Source of the DNA: Bacteroidales bacterium
Lineage (GTDB): Bacteria; Bacteroidota; Bacteroidia; Bacteroidales; P3
Assembly: GCA_031286005.1 (NCBI GenBank)
Contig: JAITVC010000289.1
Coordinates: forward strand, 1-7,211
Length of the DNA: 7,211 nucleotides
Reading direction: 5' to 3'
Below are positions 1 through 4,299 of the stretch, in pieces; the stretch's first letter is position 1, and each line of letters opens with the position of its first letter. Made by a program: the position numbers and the translations under genes. Below the pieces are notes generated by a model. The model was given only the letters and a program-made list of their open reading frames with translations. It had not been told where the DNA came from and ran no database searches.

Positions 1-58
1 TAGTGTTCCGACTATCACAAAAAAAGCATTTTTTTTAACATAATTTCTGAATTTTCTG

Positions 59-66
59 CAAAGATA
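59..66 (-). promoter_or_regulatory. Bacteroidetes-type -7 promoter element pointing out of the window
   Basis: The minus strand reads TATCTTTG, a match to the TAnnTTTG -7 element of the Bacteroidetes primary sigma factor, followed by CAG as in the other such elements here. No TTTG (-33) is seen 19-21 bp upstream, so support is partial. It would drive a minus-strand gene lying to the left of the window. Confidence 0.35.
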
Positions 67-140
67 GTAAATTCAATACTTTCGGAGGTTTTCAGACTCC
101 TTTTTGTCCTTTAAGCCAAAAAGGTCAACTCTTGTAATGC

Positions 141-171
141 AAAAACCTCAACAAATAATTGTTGAGGTTTT
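141..171 (-). terminator. Intrinsic terminator downstream of tRNA-Lys
   Basis: Positions 142-154 pair perfectly with 159-171 (13 bp, 4-nt loop; core cctcaac/gttgagg). On the minus strand the stem ends in a run of five T. It lies 7 bp beyond the tRNA 3' end, so it fits rho-independent termination of the tRNA transcript. The A/T flanks make it close to symmetrical, so it could also work for the plus strand. Confidence 0.8.
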
Positions 172-177
172 ATCTCG

Positions 178-250
178 TGGTAGCGCTGGGATTCGAACCC
201 AGGACCCCATCCTTAAAAGGGATGTGCTCTACCTGCTGAGCTACGCGACC
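178..250 (-). tRNA. tRNA-Lys (anticodon UUU)
   Basis: The minus strand folds into a 73-nt cloverleaf: acceptor 5' strand GGTCGCG, D arm GCTC...GAGC, anticodon stem CATCC/GGATG with loop CTTTTAA (anticodon TTT, lysine), 5-nt variable loop, T stem CTGGG/CCCAG with loop TTCGAAT, acceptor 3' strand CGCTACC and discriminator A. CCA is not encoded, since the next bases are CGAG, so it must be added after transcription. Odd point: acceptor pair 4-69 is a C-U mismatch (GGTCGCG against CGCTACC) where an A or G at position 4 would pair. A strong promoter lies 20 bp upstream and a terminator follows. Confidence 0.95.
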
Positions 251-269
251 GCCTTTTGAAAAAGGACTG

Positions 270-301
270 CAAAATTACAAAAAAAAAATGAAACGACCAA
301 A
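270..301 (-). promoter_or_regulatory. Promoter of tRNA-Lys (TTTG-N20-TAATTTTG)
   Basis: On the minus strand TTTG (298-301) is followed after exactly 20 bp by TAATTTTG (270-277). This is a full match to the Bacteroidetes primary-sigma consensus TTTG-N19-21-TAnnTTTG. The spacer is very T-rich. Transcription would begin roughly 10-15 nt before the tRNA 5' end at 250. It is the best promoter in the window and the best single pointer to the phylum. Confidence 0.8.
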
Positions 302-317
302 CTTTCAAGCATTTTTT

Positions 318-950
318 TTACAAAAACGGGTTATTATAACGTTCAAAGCCGATTTCTGTGCGACCGCCATGCCCCGGACGAACACTAAAATCATCACCCA
401 AAACGAATAATTTCTCATAAATGTTCTTTTTTAGGAGATCGAAATTGCCGGTCATTAAGTCGGTGCGACCGATGCTGCCATTGAACAGAACGTCGCCAAC
501 AATCACGGTTTTGTCAGGATAGCTCACTAAGGAAATACTGCCGTCAGCATGTCCGGGTGTGTATAACACACTAAATTCCGAATGTCCGAATTTGATTTTG
601 TCGCCTTCTTCAACATAGACGTGGTTTTGCGGCAAACGCTCTAACGTCAAACCCAAATATTCGGCATGTTGTGCAGCCATTCCGAACTGCGTGAGGGCGG
701 CTTTGTGCATGGTTAGCGGTAAATTATAGTTCTCGCAAATCCGTGCTGAGCCAACAATGTGGTCGATATGCGGATGCGTAATAATAATGTGTTTCGGGGT
801 TAAGTTTTGCTTTTCGATGAAACTAAATAGATGTTCGTAGTCGCTTTCGTTTGAACAAGACGGGTCGATAATCACACATTCGTTTGTTTCGTCGTAGCAT
901 ACGAAACAGTTAGTTTCAAGAGGATTGTAGGGAAGAACTTTTATAGTCAT
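318..950 (-). CDS. MBL-fold metallo-hydrolase, glyoxalase II-like (YcbL/GloC type)
   Basis: A 210-residue cytoplasmic metal-dependent hydrolase of the metallo-beta-lactamase fold. The metal ligands are all visible: H59-P-H61-I-D63-H64 (HxHxDH), H134 in TPGH, D153 in VGD, and H194 in RPGHG. The segment GSIGRTDL (158-165) is typical of the short glyoxalase II-like branch, and the length is close to E. coli YcbL/GloC (about 215). Family members hydrolyse thioesters such as S-lactoylglutathione; Bacteroidetes generally lack glutathione, so the true substrate is unknown. The start chosen is the ATG at 948-950, where the family's N-terminus (MTIKVLPYNPLETNCF) begins after an A-rich leader. The frame stays open upstream to 1088, but that extension overlaps mazG and is encoded by an intergenic repeat. 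It is the last gene of a glycosyltransferase-mazG-hydrolase series, 97 bp after mazG. Confidence 0.9.
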   Translation of the reverse strand: MTIKVLPYNPLETNCFVCYDETNECVIIDPSCSNESDYEHLFSFIEKQNLTPKHIIITHPHIDHIVGSARICENYNLPLTMHKAALTQFGMAAQHAEYLGLTLERLPQNHVYVEEGDKIKFGHSEFSVLYTPGHADGSISLVSYPDKTVIVGDVLFNGSIGRTDLMTGNFDLLKKNIYEKLFVLGDDFSVRPGHGGRTEIGFERYNNPFL

Positions 951-980
951 ATTTTTGAGATTTGAATTATAGGCAAAGAG

Positions 981-1043
981 GTAAAAGGTGAAGGGTAAAA
1001 GGCAAAGGATGCCTATTATACCCATTAACCTTTGGCCTTTTAC
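981..1043. repeat. Low-complexity GGTAAAAGG-type repeat with hairpin
   Basis: The gap between mazG and the hydrolase contains purine-rich near-repeats (ggtaaaagg, gggtaaaagg, ggcaaagg). Positions 995-1008 (gtaaaaggcaaagg) pair with 1029-1043 (cctttggccttttac) apart from one bulged base, enclosing a 20-nt loop. There is no T-run on the minus strand, so a classical terminator is unlikely. It may be an mRNA-processing or stability element, or a remnant of a dispersed intergenic repeat. Confidence 0.55.
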
Positions 1044-1047
1044 CTTT

Positions 1048-1836
1048 TTACTTATTATTTTTGTTTGTTTCATGAGCTTTTGCTTCATCCCAATATACGT
1101 TCATTTCATCCAGTGTCATGTCGTGAAGGGATTTGCCTTTTTGCAGGGTTTGCGATTCGAGATAGTTGAAACGGCTGATGAATCGGCGATTGGTGCGTTC
1201 CAATGCATCATCGGGATTCACATCAATAAAGCGTGCATAGTTGATTAGGGCAAACATCAAATCGCCAAATTCGGATTCGATGCGCTCGTGTGAGCCGCCG
1301 TTTTGCAATTCGTATTGCAGTTCGTTGAACTCCTCTTTGACTTTTTCCAAAACCTGTTCGGTATTGTCCCAATCGAAGCCAACACCTCGCACTTTTTCTT
1401 GGATTCTATACGCTTTTACCATTGCGGGCAAACTTTTTGGAACACCTTCCAAAACAGTCTTCCGGCCTTTTTCTTTGAGTTTGATGGCTTCCCAATTGGC
1501 CTTGACTTCGTCGGGAGTTTCCGCTTTCACATCGGCAAAAATATGCGGATGGCGCGAAATCAACTTCTGATTGATGCCGTCTAATACATCATCAATCGTG
1601 AAGGCGTTCTTTTCTTCGCCAATTTTGGAATAAAACACGATGTGAAGCAACAAATCGCCAAGCTCTTTTTTGATTTCATCAAGGTTGTTGTCTATGATGG
1701 CATCGGAGAGTTCGTAAGTTTCTTCAATGGTGAGGTAGCGCAGGCTTTCGAGCGTTTGTTTTTTATCCCATGGACAGCCTGCGCGGAGTTTGTCCATAAT
1801 ATCTAAGAGTTCTACGAATTTTGTTGTATTGTGCAT
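1048..1836 (-). CDS. mazG: Nucleoside triphosphate pyrophosphohydrolase MazG
   Basis: A 262-residue protein, almost the same length as E. coli MazG (263), which hydrolyses NTPs/dNTPs to the monophosphate and pyrophosphate and helps clear unwanted nucleotides and modulate the stringent response. The N-terminus carries the family signature LRAGCPWDKKQTLESLR (17-33). Both all-alpha MazG domains are present with their acidic metal-binding motifs: E39xxE42 with E58xxD61 (ELGDLLLH) in the first, and E169xxE172 with E189xxD192 (EFGDLMFAL) in the second. The linker contains VLEGVPKSLPAMVKAYRIQEKV (split around 128-149), also conserved. The start at 1836 lies 3 bp after the stop codon of the glycosyltransferase, so the two are almost certainly cotranscribed. 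I see no missing motif. Confidence 0.97.
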   Translation of the reverse strand: MHNTTKFVELLDIMDKLRAGCPWDKKQTLESLRYLTIEETYELSDAIIDNNLDEIKKELGDLLLHIVFYSKIGEEKNAFTIDDVLDGINQKLISRHPHIFADVKAETPDEVKANWEAIKLKEKGRKTVLEGVPKSLPAMVKAYRIQEKVRGVGFDWDNTEQVLEKVKEEFNELQYELQNGGSHERIESEFGDLMFALINYARFIDVNPDDALERTNRRFISRFNYLESQTLQKGKSLHDMTLDEMNVYWDEAKAHETNKNNK

Positions 1837-1839
1837 ATT

Positions 1840-2814
1840 TTAATTAGGAATAACGATTTGTGTCATACATTTAAAATGTTTCTTCGGGCATTCTTCAAAC
1901 CCTAATTTGGAGCAGGGGCGGCATGGCAATCCTTCGACTTGCACGATTTTTCCTAAATGTTCCAGCCCTTTCGGGAAATAGGGAAACATGCCAAATTCGG
2001 GAACGGTGCATCCCCAAACGGAAACAACCTGCTTTTTCAACGCGGCCGCAATGTGCATCAATCCGGTGTCGCCGGCAATGAGGTATTTGGATTGCTGAAC
2101 GATGGCTACGGATTGATTGAGATTGAGGGTTGCGCAAGTGTTGAATACATTGTTCGCTTTCGCTGAATGGACAATGGCTTCGGCTTTGGCCAAATCGTTT
2201 TTATCGCCCAACAAAACAAAGTTTTCGGATGTGTTTTGACAAACTTCGATTAGCTTATCAACCGGAATTTGTTTGGTAATATGCTTGCTGCCAACGGCGA
2301 TGGCCACGTATCCGTTTTCGATAAACGGTGTCGGTATCAACGTGGAAATATCTTGGTCTTTTTCGGGAATGAAATAGTCGAGGCCTTTGCCGTCGTTTTG
2401 AATGCCGAGTTCTTTCACCGTATCTAAATAGCGTTCCACGATGTGCGACACAACCAACTTGCGGCCGGTTAAGGTTTTTGCATTCACCATTAACCACTTT
2501 TTGATATTGCTTTTGTTGAATGTGGAGGCCGGTTTGCGCAACGTCCACTTAATTCGCAACGAGCGCAAACTATGGTGCAAATCCACAATGAAATCAAAGT
2601 TTTCGGCTTTCAGTTCGGTTATCATCGCCGTCCAATCGCCGTCGAACGTGTGAATTTTGGAAATATAAGGGTTGGCCTCAATAATTTGTCGGTTCGTCAA
2701 TCTGGTCAGATAATGGATTTCGCAATCCAGCTGTGTTTTCAACCATCTCACTACGGGCGTTGTCAAAACAATGTCGCCAATAGAACTCAATCGAATAATC
2801 AGGATTTTTTTCAT
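1840..2814 (-). CDS. Glycosyltransferase family 9 (heptosyltransferase-like)
   Basis: A 324-residue GT-B fold glycosyltransferase of family 9, the family of LPS heptosyltransferases WaaC/WaaF that add sugars to the lipopolysaccharide core on the cytoplasmic side of the inner membrane. Evidence: N-terminal MKKILIIRLSSIGDIVLTTP (the Rossmann start of the family), DFIVDLHHSLRSLR (74-87), the donor-site motif GDTGLMHIAAAL (248-259), and a C-terminal cysteine cluster C298-x2-C301-x7-C309-x6-C316. The exact sugar cannot be read from the sequence. The start is the ATG at 2812-2814, because the family begins exactly here; the frame continues upstream for 81 more codons through repeat DNA, which I regard as non-coding. 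A -7 promoter element ends 5 bp before the ATG, implying a leaderless or nearly leaderless mRNA. First gene of the leftward operon. Confidence 0.93.
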   Translation of the reverse strand: MKKILIIRLSSIGDIVLTTPVVRWLKTQLDCEIHYLTRLTNRQIIEANPYISKIHTFDGDWTAMITELKAENFDFIVDLHHSLRSLRIKWTLRKPASTFNKSNIKKWLMVNAKTLTGRKLVVSHIVERYLDTVKELGIQNDGKGLDYFIPEKDQDISTLIPTPFIENGYVAIAVGSKHITKQIPVDKLIEVCQNTSENFVLLGDKNDLAKAEAIVHSAKANNVFNTCATLNLNQSVAIVQQSKYLIAGDTGLMHIAAALKKQVVSVWGCTVPEFGMFPYFPKGLEHLGKIVQVEGLPCRPCSKLGFEECPKKHFKCMTQIVIPN

Positions 2815-2819
2815 GGCTG

Positions 2820-2827
2820 CAAAGATA
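2820..2827 (-). promoter_or_regulatory. -7 promoter element of the glycosyltransferase-mazG operon
   Basis: The minus strand reads TATCTTTG followed by CAGCC and then the ATG. It matches TAnnTTTG exactly and is preceded by a T-rich stretch as in the other promoters here. A TTTG at -33 is not seen. With only 5 bp between element and start codon, transcription should begin at or within a few bases of the ATG. Confidence 0.6.
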
Positions 2828-2859
2828 CGAAAAAAATAGAGAATAGTGATTAATATGGC

Positions 2860-2906
2860 TTCGACTCCGCTCAGCCACCGGTGTGCGGTCGTTGAGCGGA
2901 GTCGAA
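2860..2906. repeat. Intergenic inverted repeat, 14-bp arms
   Basis: ttcgactccgctca (2860-2873) and tgagcggagtcgaa (2893-2906) are perfect inverted copies separated by 19 bp containing ccaccggtgtgcgg. The outer bases ggc...acgacc add partial pairing. Repeats of this type are often found between genes in Bacteroidetes (general knowledge, not checked here). It could act as a bidirectional transcription stop or mRNA-end stabiliser, but here it sits between divergent starts, where no terminator is needed. Confidence 0.8.
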
Positions 2907-3102
2907 ACGACCTTTGGGGCGAAAGTCTCGCGTAGGGCTGCATGAAGGTAGTGCCCCAGGCCGAAAGGTTCAAGTAGGGCTGCATGAAGGTAGCGCCCCA
3001 GGCCGAAAGGTTCAAGTAGGGCTGCATGAAGGTAGCGGCCCGGGCCGAAAGGTTCAAGTAAGGCTACATGAAGGTAGCGGCCGAGGGCGAAAGCCCAAAA
3101 CA

Positions 3103-3115
3103 TGACAACTTGTCA
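3103..3115. promoter_or_regulatory. Operator-like dyad TGACA-ACT-TGTCA (distal)
   Basis: Perfect 5-bp arms around 3 bp, inside phased unit 5, followed by a run of T. It lies about 85 bp upstream of the -7 element of the sigma gene. Its partner dyad is exactly 42 bp downstream, four turns of B-DNA, so a dimeric regulator on each would face the same side. The binding protein is unknown. Confidence 0.45.
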
Positions 3116-3144
3116 GTTTTTGCCATAGTCGAAAGCCTAAAACA

Positions 3145-3157
3145 TGACAAAATGTCA
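3145..3157. promoter_or_regulatory. Operator-like dyad TGACA-AAA-TGTCA (proximal)
   Basis: Second perfect dyad of the same form, inside phased unit 6. The arms and the preceding aaaaca are conserved with the distal copy while the 3-bp centre differs (AAA against ACT), which suggests selection on the arms. It ends 42 bp before the sigma-gene -7 element at 3200, close enough for a regulator to contact polymerase. Confidence 0.45.
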
Positions 3158-3199
3158 GCCTCTAATCACTTTTCTCTATTAATTTTTCACTATTTTTTG

Positions 3200-3207
3200 T
3201 ACCTTTG
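3200..3207 (+). promoter_or_regulatory. Primary-sigma -7 element upstream of the ECF sigma gene
   Basis: TACCTTTG matches TAnnTTTG and is preceded by a T/A-rich tract. No clear -33 TTTG is present. The 30 bp around it (3191-3220) match those around the promoter at 6760 at 25 of 30 positions. It would give an mRNA leader of about 55-60 nt that contains the 3227-3258 element. Confidence 0.6.
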
Positions 3208-3226
3208 CAAAAAATTTTTACAAATT

Positions 3227-3258
3227 GACTGCAACCTTTTCAAAGTTTCGCATCATTA
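3227..3258 (+). promoter_or_regulatory. Putative ECF-sigma promoter (copy 1, autoregulatory)
   Basis: The blocks gactgcaaccttttcaaa (3227-3244) and gcatcatta (3250-3258) recur identically, with the same 5-bp gap but a different gap sequence, at 4444-4475. The first block contains AAC like the -35 elements of ECF sigma factors; the second would be the -10 region (exact box limits uncertain). It lies 12 bp before the sigma ATG, so initiation here would give a very short leader. Autoregulation is usual for ECF sigma factors. Alternative: a binding site for another regulator, or a simple duplication. Confidence 0.45.
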
Positions 3259-3270
3259 AAATAGAAGTAT

Positions 3271-4299
3271 ATGCAAAAAATCCATTGGACGCGCGTTTAT
3301 GAGCAACAGGCAGGGGCCTTGCTCGGTGTTGCTTATCGGTATGTAAAAGACCGTCGGCAGGCAGAGGATATTGTCCAGAATGCCTTCATCATCGCTATGC
3401 AAAAGGCCGATACCTTTAAGGGTACGGGGGTTTTTGAGGCTTGGTTGCGGCGCATTGTGGTGAACGAATCGCTGATGTATCTGCGGGCAAAAAATCCGGT
3501 TTATACCGGAATGAATGAGCAGATTGAGGCTATGCCGGACGAAGAAGTGGCGTTGACTGATGATGCGACAACGTTTCAAACGATTGAGCATGCCGAATTT
3601 TCGCAGGACGACTTGCTGGAAACGGCCAATTTGTTGCCCGACCATCACCGCATGGTGTTCTATATGTATGTTGTGGATGGTTTTTCGCACAAAGATATTG
3701 CGCAACAATTGAGCATTTCGGAGGGCACGTCGAAATCGCATTTGAACCGCGCTCGGAAAAAATTGCAGGATCTTCTTTATCAAAAAGCGTTAGATATGAA
3801 AAAACATAGAAAAAAATCGCTCGCTCTGTTCGCTTGGCTTTTCGCATTGTTTGGCAAAGCCAAAGCTAATCCTATAGATATTATATATAAGGATGCGTTT
3901 GCGAACTTCGCTTTGCCGGTGCCGCCAATTCCTCCGGGATTGGAAGTGGCGAGCACGTCGGTTTCGGTTGGACTTTCGTCGGGCGCAATAGTCGGCATTG
4001 CCGGTAGTGTGGTTGGCGGTGCCGCCATCGTTGGAACGGTGGTTTATCAAGTGGCCAACAATTCTTCCGAACCTCCCACGGAAGTGGAAACGGTTATCGA
4101 ATACGAACAACCTGCCGAGCCGGTTTGGTTGGAAGATACGGTGGAAAGGCCGACCATCAAACCCATTATTCCCGCCAAGGAACAAGTTGAAATTGAGGTT
4201 GCACCCGAAACCGAGCCTGTTGAGGAGGCATTGCCGCCTGTCGTTATTAAAAGAACAACTGTTATAGAAGTAGAAGATACCACAAATTATGAGAACTAA
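3271..4299 (+). CDS. ECF sigma factor fused to a membrane-anchored anti-sigma-like C-terminal half
   Basis: A 342-residue protein. Residues 1-172 are an ordinary ECF (sigma-70 family) factor: region 2 with AYRYVKDRRQAEDIVQNAF (21-39) and FEAWLRRIVVNESLMYLR (55-72), and region 4 with LLPDHHRMVFYMYVVDGFSH (121-140) and the helix-turn-helix KDIAQQLSISEGTSKSHLNR (141-160). Family members normally stop near here. This one continues: basic KKHRKK (177-182), a short hydrophobic stretch LALFAWLFALF (184-194) with GKAKA, then DIIYKDAFANFALPVPP (203-219), which resembles the sigma-binding start of Bacteroidetes anti-sigma proteins, a glycine-rich transmembrane segment (about 238-261), and an acidic proline-rich tail. 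From Met176 (3796) the sequence looks like a separate protein with a signal peptide, so this is probably an in-frame sigma/anti-sigma fusion, or two overlapping products. The stop overlaps the next gene by 11 bp, indicating translational coupling. Likely autoregulated through 3227-3258. Confidence 0.88.
   Translation: MQKIHWTRVYEQQAGALLGVAYRYVKDRRQAEDIVQNAFIIAMQKADTFKGTGVFEAWLRRIVVNESLMYLRAKNPVYTGMNEQIEAMPDEEVALTDDATTFQTIEHAEFSQDDLLETANLLPDHHRMVFYMYVVDGFSHKDIAQQLSISEGTSKSHLNRARKKLQDLLYQKALDMKKHRKKSLALFAWLFALFGKAKANPIDIIYKDAFANFALPVPPIPPGLEVASTSVSVGLSSGAIVGIAGSVVGGAAIVGTVVYQVANNSSEPPTEVETVIEYEQPAEPVWLEDTVERPTIKPIIPAKEQVEIEVAPETEPVEEALPPVVIKRTTVIEVEDTTNYEN

Larger units (their letters stand above)
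2920..3171. repeat. Six phased 42-bp units (degenerate tandem array)
   Basis: The hexamer cgaaag occurs at 2920, 2962, 3004, 3046, 3088 and 3130, each exactly 42 bp apart. Units 1-4 share tagggctgcatgaaggtag followed by a GC-rich segment (gccccaggc or variants) and are nearly identical; units 2 and 3 are closest. Units 5 and 6 keep the hexamer and the phase but have a different body, cgaaagccYaaaacatgaca, with a TGACA dyad. The region is more GC-rich than its surroundings in units 1-4. Because 42 is a multiple of 3, several frames stay open as 14-residue repeats on both strands; none has convincing coding support. Together with the flanks this fills the 456-bp divergent intergenic region. Confidence 0.9.

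Noticed and set aside
99..124. 8-bp hairpin cctttttg/caaaaagg near the left edge
   Set aside because: A/T-rich stem with a 10-nt loop and no T-run or neighbouring gene to assign it to; could be chance.
951..1088. N-terminal extension of the hydrolase (46 extra residues with a hydrophobic stretch resembling a signal peptide)
   Set aside because: It overlaps the end of mazG and is encoded by the GGTAAAAGG-type repeat; the family begins at the ATG at 948-950 and is cytoplasmic.
2815..3057. 81-codon upstream extension of the glycosyltransferase with 14-residue repeats
   Set aside because: It arises from the 42-bp array staying open in frame; the family starts at MKKILIIR and a promoter element lies between.
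2914..3105. Plus-strand open frame of 63 codons with GRKVQVGLHEGSAP repeats
   Set aside because: Same 42-bp array read on the other strand; no leader, no family resemblance, and open frames exist on both strands because 42 is a multiple of three.
2920..3171. CRISPR array
   Set aside because: The units are contiguous tandem copies with no unique spacers, and no cas genes are present.
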